DNA of 64,000 nucleotides from the NCBI RefSeq assembly GCF_002940005.1, contig NZ_MDEF01000015.1; one strand, 5' to 3'. This DNA comes from Xanthomonas hortorum. GTDB taxonomy: Bacteria > Pseudomonadota > Gammaproteobacteria > Xanthomonadales > Xanthomonadaceae. Shown one piece after another: positions 34,119 through 43,532 of the stretch; position 1 is the first letter of the stretch, and each line of letters opens with the position of its first letter. The notes under the pieces are model-generated. The model had not been told where the DNA came from. It worked only from the letters and a program-made list of their open reading frames with translations, and did no database searches. The position numbers were made by a program, and so were the translations under genes.

Positions 34119-36821
34119 ATGCGTCGTTTTGCCTGCCTGCTTGCTCCCTCTCTCCTTGCGCTGTGCTGCGGCACCGCGCTGGCGCAATCCTCCGGCGAGC
34201 CGGTGCCCAACGGTCGCTTGCCGGCCTGGGCGGTGCCGGAGCGCTACAGCCTGTCGTTCAAGATCGACCCGGACCAGACCGAGTTCAGCGGCCGCACCAG
34301 CATTCGCGTGCAGCTCAAGCAGGCCTCCGATCACCTCTGGCTGCATGGCAAGGAATTGAAGGTCAGCAAGGTCACGATCACGCCGGCCAAGAGTAAGGGC
34401 AAAGGCAAGCCGCTGACCGCACGCTATGTGGAAGCCGATGCGCAGGCCGGTGTGGTGCGCCTGGATTTCGGCCGCACGCTGCAGCCGCAGACGCTCACCG
34501 TGGACATCGTCTACAGCGCGCCGCTGAATCAGCAGCTGCAGGGCCTGTATCAGGTGAAGTATCAGGGCCAGTCCTATGCGATGACGCAGATGGAGCCGAT
34601 CAGCGCACGCTACGCGTTCCCCGGTTTCGACGAGCCCGCGTTCAAGACGCCGTTCGACCTCAGCCTGACCGTGCCCACCGACGACCAGGCGTTGGCCAAC
34701 ACCATCGCCACCTCGACCAAGCCGGCCGGCAAGGGCTGGAAAACGTTGACCTTCGCCCCGACCGTGCCGCTGCCGACCTATCTGGTCGCCTATGCCGCCG
34801 GCCCGTGGGACGTGGTCGACGTTCCACCGATGCCGGCCACCCCGCAGCGCCCCACCGCCACCCCGTTGCGTGGCATTGCCGCCAAGGGCCAGGGCCCGCG
34901 CATCACCCCGGCGCTGGACCAGACCCCGGCGATCATCGCCGCGCTGGAGGACTATTACGCCTTCGGCTATCCGTTCGACAAACTCGATCTGGTCGCCGCC
35001 CCGGATTTCAGTGCCGGTGCGATGGAAAACCCCGGCTTTGTGACCTTCCGCGATTGGCTGCTGCTGCTGGACAAGGAGTCGCCGGCAGAGAACGTGCAGC
35101 GCTCCTTCAACACCAACGCGCATGAGCTGGCCCATCAGTGGACCGGCGATGCGGTCACCATGGAGTGGTGGGACGACCTGTGGTTGAACGAAGCGTTTGC
35201 CACCTGGATGCAGCAGAAGATCACCATGCAGCTGCACCCCGAATACCGCGCCAATCTGGACCGCATCACCGGCGCACAGCACGCGATGGACAACGACAGC
35301 CTGGTCAGCGCGCGCAAGATCCGCCAGCCGATTACCGGCAACGGCGATATCGAAACCGCCTTCGACGGCATCACCTACCAGAAGGGTGCGGCGGTACTGG
35401 CGATGTTCGAAGCCTTCGTTGGCGAAGACGTGTTCCGCGAAGGCATGCGCGCCTATATCGCCAAGCACAAGTTCGGCAGCGCCACCGCCGACGATCTGGT
35501 CGATGCGATCGCCGAGGCCGCCGGCAAGGGTGAGGATTTCAAGGCCGCATTCCGCAGCTTCCTCAATCAGCCGGGCGTGCCGTATCTGCAGACCCAGGTT
35601 GCGCGCGAAGGTGGCAAAACGGTTGTCAAACTGCAGCAGCAGCGCTACCTGCCGCTGGGCTCCACCGGCTCCACCGCGCAGCAATGGGGCGTGCCGGTGT
35701 GCGTGAAGTACGGCAAGGGCAAGAACCAGGTCGGTACCGCCTGCCAGATGCTCGAAGACGGCAGCGGCAGCATCGTACTGGAAGGCGCGGGTAAAAATAC
35801 CTGGGTGTTCCCGAACGCGCGCGGCGCCGGCTATTACCGTTTCAGCCTGCCGAAGAAACAGCTGGCAGCGCTCGGCAAGCAGATCGGCCAGCTCGACGAA
35901 AACGAACTCGACGAAAACGAACAGCTCGCCTACGCCGATGCGATCGATGCGGCCTACCGCCACGGCGATATCGACAGCGACGCGGTGCTGGCTGCGATCA
36001 AGCAGTTGGCACCGTCCGCATCGGCCGATGTCTCGACCGCACTGCTGGATCGCTTCGTGTGGATCTGGCGTTACCAGGCCACCACCGAGGCGCAGCGCGG
36101 CGCCTTGCGCAAGGCCGCCGAACAGGCGTATTTGCCGCGTCTGCAGCAGTTGGGTTACACGCGGCGTAGCGGCGAATCGATCGACGACACCACGCTGCGC
36201 GCGTCGTTGGCCGGCCTGTTCGCGCTGCGTCTGCAGAACGCGCAAGTGCGTCAGACGCTGCTCGCGCAAGGCGATGCGGTGCTGGCCGGCGGCAACGGCG
36301 CACTGGACTTCTCCAAGGCCAATCCGGATCTTCTCGGTACCGTGCTGGCGGTGACCGCACAGGAACGTGGTGCGCCCGCCGTGCAGGCGTTGATCGACGC
36401 ATTGCGCACGCATGCCGATCCCGCGCAGCGCAACGCCATGATCACCGCGCTGGGCACGCTGCAGGACCCGGCATTGCTCAAGCAGGCGCGCGACTTCGCG
36501 CTCACCGATGCGATCAAGGTCGGCGAGATGAAGGGCTTGCTGTCGCGCGGGCACAGTTATGAGGCCTCGCACGCTTCGATGTGGGCATGGTTCACCGCCA
36601 ACTTCGACCGCATCGTGCAGCGCAGCGGCTCGTTCGACGGCGGCGGCTTGCCGGGAATGGGCGCAACCGGCAGCTGCAGCGTGGAAGACGCCGATCGCCT
36701 GGATGCGTTCTTCAAACCGCGCCTGGCCAAGCTCAGCGGCGCCGACCGCGGCCTGGCACAGACCGGCGAAACCATCCGCCTGTGCGCCGCACTCAAGCAG
36801 GCGCAAACCGCCAAGCGCTGA
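34119..36821 (+). CDS. M1-family metallo-aminopeptidase with signal peptide
   Basis: 900 residues from the ATG at 34119; a TTG two codons earlier is possible but less likely. A signal peptide (about 1-21, ending ALAQ) sends it to the periplasm or outside. The M1 pattern is clear: exopeptidase motif GAMENPGF, zinc motif HELAHQ (His335) followed 18 residues later by NEAFATW, and a C-terminal helical domain. It removes N-terminal residues from peptides. Unlike cytoplasmic PepN it is exported, as is common for these enzymes in Xanthomonas. Its Lys-rich segment near residue 95 (KSKGKGKPL) is a surface loop. Confidence 0.95.
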   Translation: MRRFACLLAPSLLALCCGTALAQSSGEPVPNGRLPAWAVPERYSLSFKIDPDQTEFSGRTSIRVQLKQASDHLWLHGKELKVSKVTITPAKSKGKGKPLTARYVEADAQAGVVRLDFGRTLQPQTLTVDIVYSAPLNQQLQGLYQVKYQGQSYAMTQMEPISARYAFPGFDEPAFKTPFDLSLTVPTDDQALANTIATSTKPAGKGWKTLTFAPTVPLPTYLVAYAAGPWDVVDVPPMPATPQRPTATPLRGIAAKGQGPRITPALDQTPAIIAALEDYYAFGYPFDKLDLVAAPDFSAGAMENPGFVTFRDWLLLLDKESPAENVQRSFNTNAHELAHQWTGDAVTMEWWDDLWLNEAFATWMQQKITMQLHPEYRANLDRITGAQHAMDNDSLVSARKIRQPITGNGDIETAFDGITYQKGAAVLAMFEAFVGEDVFREGMRAYIAKHKFGSATADDLVDAIAEAAGKGEDFKAAFRSFLNQPGVPYLQTQVAREGGKTVVKLQQQRYLPLGSTGSTAQQWGVPVCVKYGKGKNQVGTACQMLEDGSGSIVLEGAGKNTWVFPNARGAGYYRFSLPKKQLAALGKQIGQLDENELDENEQLAYADAIDAAYRHGDIDSDAVLAAIKQLAPSASADVSTALLDRFVWIWRYQATTEAQRGALRKAAEQAYLPRLQQLGYTRRSGESIDDTTLRASLAGLFALRLQNAQVRQTLLAQGDAVLAGGNGALDFSKANPDLLGTVLAVTAQERGAPAVQALIDALRTHADPAQRNAMITALGTLQDPALLKQARDFALTDAIKVGEMKGLLSRGHSYEASHASMWAWFTANFDRIVQRSGSFDGGGLPGMGATGSCSVEDADRLDAFFKPRLAKLSGADRGLAQTGETIRLCAALKQAQTAKR

Positions 36822-37291
36822 GTTGCAGCGTGCGGCCCGGGTGCGCAGTATCGGCAGTGTCGATGCTGCGCACACCAAGGCCGAAGCGATGGAAGAATCA
36901 CTGACGCTGCACGGAGACGGTTTCGTGCTGCGCCGCTGGCGCCAGGACGACCTGGATGTCTTGTTGCGGCGCGCCATGCTCCGCTGATGCCGCGCGGGTT
37001 GAGCGAGCGATTTCCTCACCCTTTTACACACGCCGATGGCGAAGCCTTCCAAATGGGGACACGCCGATCCTGCGTGCCAGAAGTCGGTCCTGGCAGGCAG
37101 GCAAGGCTTTGGAAATCGGCTTCATCCCAACCGCCGTACACGGCCCATCGCGCCAGTGGCTTACCATCGTCGTCACTGTTCCTGCGGCAGCGGCCCTGGT
37201 GGCGCTGCAGGATGACCAATACAGCAATCGCGGGACGGGTCGAGAACGGCCTGTTCCGCACTGCAAGAAACACGAACGACTGGATACGACG
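36822..37291. other. 470-bp region with an acetyltransferase remnant
   Basis: Only the 5' remnant of a GNAT gene (36889-37052) can be recognised. From 37053 to the start of the RNA methylase gene at 37292 I see no gene or repeat; the promoter of that gene should lie here. Confidence 0.55.
36889..37052 (+). pseudogene. remnant of a GNAT acetyltransferase gene, frameshifted and truncated
   Basis: The ATG at 36889 starts a protein with the beta-1/alpha-1 pattern of RimJ-type acetyltransferases (GFVLRRWRQDDLDVLLR) that stops at 36987. In another frame from 36987 the sequence continues in the expected family order with RGLSERFPHPFTHADGEAF, the usual next segment of such proteins. Beyond 37052 the acetyl-CoA-binding part is absent. 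The break implies a small deletion or insertion near 36970-36987, followed by loss of the rest. Identification rests on memory of the family pattern. Confidence 0.6.
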
Positions 37292-38215
37292 ATGACACAG
37301 CATGATGGACGGGGCGGACGACCGCCGCGCGATGGCGGCAGCTCCGGCGCCTCGCACAATCCCTGGGGCCGCGCCGCGCCGCGCACACCTGCAGCGCGCC
37401 CACCGGCACAGCAGGCGCCAACGGCTTACACGCCTGCTGCTGCGCAGTCCGCGGCTTCGTCGTCCGGCGGCAACGCGCGCGAGCTGCGGCTGTACGGCAT
37501 CAACGCAGTGCAGGCCGTGTTCAAGGCGCGCCCGGAGGCGGTGCGCAAGCTGTATCTGAGCGAGGCGCGCATTCCGCAGTTCAAGGCCCTGCTGGCCTGG
37601 TGCGTTGCCCAGCGCATCGGCTACCGCGTGGTCGAGGACGCCGATCTCAGCAAGCTGGCCGCCAGTACCCACCACGAAGGTGTGGTGGCCGAGGTGCTGC
37701 GCGTCACCCCGCAGTCCTTGCAGGACTGGCTGGCCGCGTTGCCGGCCGGGCCGGTGCTGGCGCTGTGGCTGGACGGCGTGGGTAACCCGCACAACTTCGG
37801 CGCGATTTTGCGCTCGTCCGCGCACTTCGGTGTGGCCGGTTTGCTGCTGCCGGCCGGCTCCACGCTGGGCTTGTCCGGTGCGGCGGCACGCGTGGCCGAA
37901 GGTGGTGCCGAAGCGGTGCCGCTGGTGCAACTGCCCGACACTGCATTGGCAATGGCGCAACTGCGTCAGGCCGGATTCGCAGTGGCCGCCACGCTGGCGG
38001 ACGGTGGTGAAGACGTGTTCGCCGCAGCTTTGCCGCAGCGGCTGGTGTATGTGATGGGCGCAGAAAGCGAAGGCATGGACCGCCAGTTCGCACGCGATTG
38101 CGACCTGCAGTTGTCGATTCGCGGCAGTGGCAAGGTCGAAAGCCTCAACGTGGCTTCGGCCACGGCGGTGTTCCAGGCCGCCTGGCGCGCCCGCGTGCTC
38201 AGCGGGCAGTCCTGA
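37292..38215 (+). CDS. TrmH/SpoU-family RNA 2'-O-methyltransferase
   Basis: 307 residues from the ATG at 37292; the longer open frame upstream runs through degenerate DNA. A disordered Gly/Pro/Ala-rich N-terminus (about 1-58) precedes a substrate-binding domain (ELRLYGINAVQAVFKARPEAVRKLYLS is its core start) and a SPOUT knot domain with motif 1 NPHNFGAILRSSAHFG, motif 2 YVMGAESEGM and motif 3 LNVASATAV. It methylates ribose in rRNA or tRNA using S-adenosylmethionine. It may correspond to RlmB, but the target cannot be fixed from sequence. Its stop overlaps the next gene's ATG. Confidence 0.92.
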   Translation: MTQHDGRGGRPPRDGGSSGASHNPWGRAAPRTPAARPPAQQAPTAYTPAAAQSAASSSGGNARELRLYGINAVQAVFKARPEAVRKLYLSEARIPQFKALLAWCVAQRIGYRVVEDADLSKLAASTHHEGVVAEVLRVTPQSLQDWLAALPAGPVLALWLDGVGNPHNFGAILRSSAHFGVAGLLLPAGSTLGLSGAAARVAEGGAEAVPLVQLPDTALAMAQLRQAGFAVAATLADGGEDVFAAALPQRLVYVMGAESEGMDRQFARDCDLQLSIRGSGKVESLNVASATAVFQAAWRARVLSGQS

Positions 38216-39726
38216 TGCGTGCGTCTGCGTGGTTGCTCGCCATTGGCGGGATGCTGAGCGCCAGCACTGCTGTGGCAGCTCCGGCCGCAGCGGCTGCCGC
38301 CCCCGAGGTGCGTACCGATCACGGCATGGTGCGCGGGCAATGGCAGGACGACGGCAGTGCGGTGTTCCGCGCGATTCCCTTCGCTGCCCCGCCATTGGGC
38401 GCATTGCGCTGGCGGCCACCGCAGCCGGCTGCGGCATGGTCGGACGTGCGCGATGCCACCCAGGCGGCCACGCCGTGCGTGCAGCCGGCGCTGGGCTGGA
38501 ACAACGCCATGGCCAAGCGCGGCACCGAAGATTGTCTGTATGTCGAAGTGCAGACGCCGAAGTTGCAACCGGCCAAGCCGCTGCCGGTGTTCGTGTGGAT
38601 TCACGGCGGCGCCAATGTGGCTGGCGGCGCGGATGGTCATCTGCCGACCAATCTGGTCGCACAGAACATGCTGGTGGTGACGCTGCAATACCGGCTTGGC
38701 GCCCTCGGTTTTCTGTCGCTGCCGGAACTACGCGATGGCGATAACGAAGCCGCCGGCAACTACGCCTTGCTCGATCAGATCGCCGCGCTGCAGTGGGTGC
38801 GCGACAACATCGCGCAGTTCGGTGGCGATCCTGCGCGGGTCACCATCGCCGGGCAGTCGGCCGGTGGTCAGGACGTGGGCCTGCTGATGCTCAGCCCGCT
38901 GGCACGTGGCCTGTTTTCCGCAGCGATCGAGCAGAGCGGCACCGCCGGTTTCGGCTTGCCGGCGCGCTCGCTGGAAGAGAACCGTACGTTGGGTGTGAAT
39001 ATCGCCAAGCGTGCAGGCATCGATGATCCTGCAACGCGTCTGGCACAGCTGCGTGCGCTGCCGGTGGAGCAAGTGATCAAGGCCGCGCAGGGTGTCGATG
39101 TGCCGGCCCTGGACGACGATGGCTATATCTGGTTGCAGGCGGTTGTCGACGGACGCGTGCTGCCGCATGCGCCGGCCGCGTTACTAGCCGAAGGTGCACA
39201 GGCCAAGGTGCCGCTGTTGATCGGCTATGTGGTGCAGGAGCTGGAATATGGCGGCAAGCAGGGCGCGCAGGCGCGGCTGCGTCGCGACTATCCCGCGCAG
39301 GCCGAGGCAGTGCTGCAAGTACAGCGTGCACACTCGGCGCAGCGTGCCGCGCGTCAAGGCGATGCGGCGATGCAGCTGTCCACCGATCTCACCTTCCGTT
39401 GCCCGGCAGTGACCGTCGCACAGCAGCAGGCAGCGCTTGGCGTGCCGGTGTGGCATTACGTGTTCGATACCGCCGCACCGGGCGGTAAGGTGACCCATAG
39501 CGCCGAGCTGCCGTTCCTGTTCAAGGATCTGCCGATGGGGCAGCCGCCGGTGAGTTTGCAGCGCTATTGGGCCGCGTTCGTGCAGCGTGGCAATCCCAAC
39601 GCCAAGGGCTTGCCGGCCTGGCCGGCGTTCGCGCCCGGGCATGCGGCATTGCAGTTCGACGCCAACGGCGTGCGGCAAATCAAGGATGCGCGCCCGCCTG
39701 TGTGTGCAGGGGTGGACTTGCCGTAA
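38215..39726 (+). CDS. secreted type-B carboxylesterase
   Basis: 503 residues from an ATG overlapping the methylase stop by one base; it starts a signal peptide (about 1-22). The alpha/beta-hydrolase of the cholinesterase/para-nitrobenzyl esterase family shows the oxyanion loop FVWIHGGANVAGG, the nucleophile elbow TIAGQSAGGQD and the early signature EDCLYVEVQTP. The catalytic His is in THSAELPFLF near the C-terminus. It hydrolyses carboxylic esters; the natural substrate is unknown. Confidence 0.93.
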   Translation: MRASAWLLAIGGMLSASTAVAAPAAAAAAPEVRTDHGMVRGQWQDDGSAVFRAIPFAAPPLGALRWRPPQPAAAWSDVRDATQAATPCVQPALGWNNAMAKRGTEDCLYVEVQTPKLQPAKPLPVFVWIHGGANVAGGADGHLPTNLVAQNMLVVTLQYRLGALGFLSLPELRDGDNEAAGNYALLDQIAALQWVRDNIAQFGGDPARVTIAGQSAGGQDVGLLMLSPLARGLFSAAIEQSGTAGFGLPARSLEENRTLGVNIAKRAGIDDPATRLAQLRALPVEQVIKAAQGVDVPALDDDGYIWLQAVVDGRVLPHAPAALLAEGAQAKVPLLIGYVVQELEYGGKQGAQARLRRDYPAQAEAVLQVQRAHSAQRAARQGDAAMQLSTDLTFRCPAVTVAQQQAALGVPVWHYVFDTAAPGGKVTHSAELPFLFKDLPMGQPPVSLQRYWAAFVQRGNPNAKGLPAWPAFAPGHAALQFDANGVRQIKDARPPVCAGVDLP

Positions 39727-39728
39727 GC

Positions 39729-39758
39729 GACCGCGCGTACCGTCACGGTACGCACGGT
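39729..39758. terminator. hairpin between convergent genes
   Basis: GCGTACC / GGTACGC stem around GTCAC, extended outward by GACCG / CGGTC. It lies between the carboxylesterase stop and the convergent neprosin gene stop, so it may serve both strands. No long T run. Confidence 0.45.
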
Positions 39759-39762
39759 CGAT

Positions 39763-39782
39763 TCAACTCAACTCAACTCAAC
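39763..39782. repeat. 5-bp tandem repeat, four copies
   Basis: TCAAC repeated four times. The stop codon of the neprosin gene (minus strand TGA at 39780-39778) lies inside the last unit. Confidence 0.9.
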
Positions 39783-41265
39783 GTGCGCAGCCCGGCCCGC
39801 CGAAGTAGAAGCCGCCGTTTTGCATTTCCGGCGACAAGCTGGTGCGGGTGACGCCTGCGCCCAGTGCATACGGATAGGTGTAACCGGCCATCGCCATCGT
39901 GTAGCAAGACGGATGCTCCACGCTCAGTGACGACAGGCGCTGCACGGGATGGGTGGCCATTGCCGCATCGCGATAGAAGTGGTTGGCCTGGAACGCGGCC
40001 TGGCGATAGCCCGCTGCTGCAAATTGACCACTGCCCATACGCGGGCTCGCTATCCCGCTGTCGGTCGAGACTTCGCCACCTGCGCTCACGTACGCACCGC
40101 GTCCGCTGGCAAGATCGCCCGAATACAATGATGCCTTGTAGTAACCGATCCATTCGCCGTCCAGGCGCAGCCACCAGTTACCGTCGGTATTCTTCTGGAA
40201 TTCCACGCCCAGCATGGTCTGCTTGCCGCCTGCAATGCTGAATCCGGCCACCGGCTGAGCACCCAGGACATGGCGCGTGCTGGTCTGCACGAAATCGCTG
40301 CAATCCAGATTATGGCAACCTGTCTTGACGTACCCGTCCTGGGTGGAATAAATGAAAACGATGGGCTTGTTGCCCCAACCTGCGCCTGGCTGGATCTCCC
40401 AGCCCACTTCAAGTGTTTGCGTCTGCTTGCTTGCGCTGTCACCAACGATCCATATCTGACTGATGGTTTGCGTCTCGTCGGCAGAGCGTAATGCGGGTGC
40501 CCATAGATTGAGGTCGGCGCCTGCGCCTGTGACCGGTGCGCCGGCGGTATCCACAAAGACGGTGGAGTAGTAATGCGTTACCGGTGCTGCCTCCTGCGCC
40601 GCCGGCACGGCGTCAGCCTGCCGGGGTGCGATCGCGCGCGGGGTGGTGCCGCGCAGAAAGCTGCGCAGATTCGCATGCTTGCTCATCTCGGCCAGGCCGA
40701 TGCGTTCGAGCGGCACGCTGCCGGTATCGCAGCGTTGCGCCGCATCGATCGGTGTCACCGTACCCGTGTTGCTTGAGAGGGAGGGCGGTGCCGCCGGCGT
40801 GCTGCCATTGCGCAAGGCAGGTTGCTGTGCAATTGGAATGCAATCGAACACCTTGCCGTCCTGTTGAACGCTGCGCAGCACGGTCAAGCCGTTGTAACGA
40901 TTGAACAGATAACGCTGCATTTCGGCGAAGGCGGTGGGGTCGCTGACCTTGGTCGCAGCGCCACGGGTGGCATAACTGAGCTGCGCCTGCGCATCCAGGA
41001 AATCCTTGAAGTCGCGCGTGACTTGCGGAAATGCACGCGATGCCGACAGCGACGTGCGCAGCGCGTCGCGTTGGGCAGGCGCGACACTTACGGTGGCGGG
41101 TGTCCGCAGCAAGGGGGGCATCAGTGTGTCGATGCTGCGGTCGCTGCTTGCCGAGATCGATGGCGGTAGCAGCGTGGTGGCGCCAGCGGTGGGAGCCAGT
41201 GCACACACGCAAAGCGCAGCAATAGCGCGGCTGATCGATATCGGCCGATGAGAACGGAAGGTCAT
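39778..41265 (-). CDS. secreted neprosin-family prolyl endopeptidase (glutamic peptidase)
   Basis: 495 residues. A signal peptide (about 1-29, ending TAGA) is followed by a long pro-region (about 30-240) and a C-terminal neprosin domain (about 245-495) with LEVGWEIQPG, the Cys-paired TGCHNLDCSDFVQT, VSAGGEVSTDS near a MGSG motif, and the terminal GFYFGGPGC. Neprosins are glutamic peptidases (family G3) first known from carnivorous plants; the two catalytic Glu are likely those in LEVGW and AGGEV. Such enzymes cut after proline and are acid-activated from zymogens. In a plant-associated bacterium it would act outside the cell, perhaps on proline-rich wall proteins, which is inference. Confidence 0.88.
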   Translation of the reverse strand: MTFRSHRPISISRAIAALCVCALAPTAGATTLLPPSISASSDRSIDTLMPPLLRTPATVSVAPAQRDALRTSLSASRAFPQVTRDFKDFLDAQAQLSYATRGAATKVSDPTAFAEMQRYLFNRYNGLTVLRSVQQDGKVFDCIPIAQQPALRNGSTPAAPPSLSSNTGTVTPIDAAQRCDTGSVPLERIGLAEMSKHANLRSFLRGTTPRAIAPRQADAVPAAQEAAPVTHYYSTVFVDTAGAPVTGAGADLNLWAPALRSADETQTISQIWIVGDSASKQTQTLEVGWEIQPGAGWGNKPIVFIYSTQDGYVKTGCHNLDCSDFVQTSTRHVLGAQPVAGFSIAGGKQTMLGVEFQKNTDGNWWLRLDGEWIGYYKASLYSGDLASGRGAYVSAGGEVSTDSGIASPRMGSGQFAAAGYRQAAFQANHFYRDAAMATHPVQRLSSLSVEHPSCYTMAMAGYTYPYALGAGVTRTSLSPEMQNGGFYFGGPGCAR

Positions 41266-41567
41266 GTGTTTTTCCCTGACGCCGGAATGAAACTGCCTGC
41301 ACGCGGCGTACCATGCAGGACAGCGCCTTCAGTCCGCAGGTGCATCCCGAGGTTCGTTCGGTGGCGCATGCCTGCGTTGAAGGCTTGTGCATCCTAACTT
41401 TCTAAAAAGAAGATATATCGGCAGACACGCATTGCGTGATATCGGGCACACCGCAAGCGCAATGCGCTAAGCGGATGCCGTGCCGATGGTCATGCACACC
41501 CTTGCGTATGGCGCTTTGCAGATGCGCAAAGGTGTGCACGGTCACTTCAACTTGAGCATGCCTGCTC
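41266..41567. other. 302-bp intergenic region upstream of the neprosin gene
   Basis: It lies between the GH97 stop and the neprosin start, both genes on the minus strand, and must contain the neprosin promoter. An A/T-rich patch (about 41398-41422) stands out in otherwise GC-rich DNA and is the likely site. No HrpX-type plant-inducible box with correct spacing was seen. Confidence 0.5.
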
Positions 41568-43532
41568 TTACTTCTTTTGCAGCCTGATCGCAGCTCCGCC
41601 GTTGGCAGCCAATTGCAGGTGCAAACTGTCGTTACGTGCGAGCTTGCGCGTGTCGATACGCACTTCTGTCGGCGCCTCGCCATCGGCGTAGATGGTCGCG
41701 GTCCAGGTGCCCTTGCCCAGAAACGATAACGGCAAGGTCAGCGTGCGTGCCTGCTCGTTGGTCATCGCGCCCACATACCAGTCCTTGCCGCTGCGCCGCG
41801 CCAGTGCGATGTGTTCGCCGATGGCACCGTCCAATGCCCGCGTCTCGTCCCAACTTGCCGGCACATCGCGCAGGAACTGGGCTGCCGGCACGTTTTCGTA
41901 TTGCTCCGGGCTATCGGCCACCACCGCGAACGGGCTTTCGTAGACCACATACATCGCCAGTTGCTGCGCGCGCGTGGTCATCACTTGCGGCGCGATGTGC
42001 TGCGCCTTGAAGTCGGCCGGGCGCACATTGCGGAAGCCGCCGGGCGTGTAGTCCATCGGCCCGAGCAACATGCGCGTAAACGGCAACGTGAGGTTATGCG
42101 TGGCGGTGATGCGCGTGGTCCACTTGTTGTATTCGGCGCCGAGTACGCCTTCCTGCGTGAGGTAGTTGGGGTAGGTGCGGGTCAAGCCGGTGGGGTGATA
42201 GGCGCCATGCAGATCCACCAGCAATTTGTGCTTGGCGGCCTTGGCGAGCAGGCGGTGATAGAAATCCACCATCTGCTGATCGTCGCGGTCCATGAAGTCG
42301 ACCTTGATGCCCTTGATGCCGAGCTGCTGATACCACGCAAGCGCTTCGTCCATGTGCGCATCGAGCGCGCGCCAGTGCGCCCATAGCCACAGCCCGACAT
42401 CGCGCTGCCGTGCATAGGCCACCAGGCCCGGCAGATCGAGTTGCTCCACCGGCCTGCGGATATCGGCATCGACGTTGTACTGGCCATCGCCGGTGCTGCC
42501 GAAATACCAGCCGTCGTCGATCAGCATGTATTGCAGTTTCAATTGCTGCGCGTGATCGATATAGCGCTGGATGGTGGCGGTATTCATGCCCGGGTGCGCC
42601 ACACCGCTGGCAAGGCTGCCCGACCACCAATCCCACGCCGATTTGCCTGCGCGCACCCAGCTGGCATCGAAGGCAGGCGGTGGATTGAGTGCGGAAATCA
42701 GGTTGGAGTCGATCAGGCTTGCCGGGCTGTCGCCAAGCATGATCACCCGCCATGGCGTGGCGAAATCGCGGCCTTTGGCATCGAAGTCGACCGCCAGCTT
42801 GGGGTCGTCCAGGCGTGGCGATAATTTTGCCGACACCCCCAGCCCACCATCCTCGCGGCCGGTGAGATACAAGCCGGCGTAATCGCGCAGGTTGGCCTCG
42901 GCAATCGCCAACGTGGTGCCGCTCGCATCGGTCTGACACACCAGTGGCAGTTCAAGCAGATTGTGCGGGCGCAACTTCGATGCGGCGATCGCATCGTATT
43001 CGCCCTCGTGGCTGGTGCCGAAGCGACCCAGATTCAAGGTCCAGCATGCGTAATCGCTTGGAAATGCAAAGCTGGTGAGCTCATTGCGAATACGCACTTC
43101 ACCGGCGTCGGGCAGCACGTAACGCAGTGCTACGCCATCGTCGTAGCTACGCAACTCGATGGTGAGTCGCCGCTGTTGTGCATCGGACAACTGCACGCGC
43201 AATTGGCGATAGTGATCACGCACCTGGCGCGTCTTGCCCACGCTCAAGGCGAACTGGCTGTCATGCGTTTCGGTGGTGCTGCTTTGCAGCGTCATATCGC
43301 GGCCGAGCTTATTGGCCCTGCCCAGATCCAGCCCAAGCGGCGCATCGTCGAGCACCACTTTGTTGCGATACAGCACGCGATACGTTGGAACGCCGCCCTC
43401 GCGTAAGGTGAATTCCACTTGCGTACGTGCGTCGGGCGATTGCACACGCAAGCTCTGTGCTGCAACCGGCGCAGCGATCACACACAGCAATGCGCATGCC
43501 GCCGGTAATGCGGACTGGATCAGGTTTCGCAT
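41568..43532 (-). CDS. glycoside hydrolase family 97 enzyme, retaining (alpha-galactosidase-like) type
   Basis: 654 residues with a signal peptide (about 1-25, ending VAAQ). An N-terminal beta-sandwich (about 27-270), a TIM barrel with MLIDDGWYF and a C-terminal beta domain match GH97. In this family retaining members carry a nucleophile Asp at the end of strand 4, and here it is Asp412 in IKVDFMDRD; Glu461 in LTQEGVLGAEY is the likely acid/base. Inverting alpha-glucosidases of the SusB type lack that Asp, so alpha-galactosidase or a related activity is more likely. Divergent from the LamG-GH2 gene. Confidence 0.9.
   Translation of the reverse strand: MRNLIQSALPAACALLCVIAAPVAAQSLRVQSPDARTQVEFTLREGGVPTYRVLYRNKVVLDDAPLGLDLGRANKLGRDMTLQSSTTETHDSQFALSVGKTRQVRDHYRQLRVQLSDAQQRRLTIELRSYDDGVALRYVLPDAGEVRIRNELTSFAFPSDYACWTLNLGRFGTSHEGEYDAIAASKLRPHNLLELPLVCQTDASGTTLAIAEANLRDYAGLYLTGREDGGLGVSAKLSPRLDDPKLAVDFDAKGRDFATPWRVIMLGDSPASLIDSNLISALNPPPAFDASWVRAGKSAWDWWSGSLASGVAHPGMNTATIQRYIDHAQQLKLQYMLIDDGWYFGSTGDGQYNVDADIRRPVEQLDLPGLVAYARQRDVGLWLWAHWRALDAHMDEALAWYQQLGIKGIKVDFMDRDDQQMVDFYHRLLAKAAKHKLLVDLHGAYHPTGLTRTYPNYLTQEGVLGAEYNKWTTRITATHNLTLPFTRMLLGPMDYTPGGFRNVRPADFKAQHIAPQVMTTRAQQLAMYVVYESPFAVVADSPEQYENVPAAQFLRDVPASWDETRALDGAIGEHIALARRSGKDWYVGAMTNEQARTLTLPLSFLGKGTWTATIYADGEAPTEVRIDTRKLARNDSLHLQLAANGGAAIRLQKK

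Noticed and set aside
34098..37052. Minus-strand open frame of 984 codons opposite the M1 peptidase
   Set aside because: Shadow frame; the plus-strand frame has the signal peptide and zinc motifs.
39763..39782. TCAAC tandem repeat as a phase-variation switch of the neprosin gene
   Set aside because: Four units at the stop codon could change only the last residues; no promoter or start is affected.
41266..41567. Plant-inducible (HrpX) box before the neprosin gene
   Set aside because: TTCG words occur but not with the required 15-base spacing in the right orientation.
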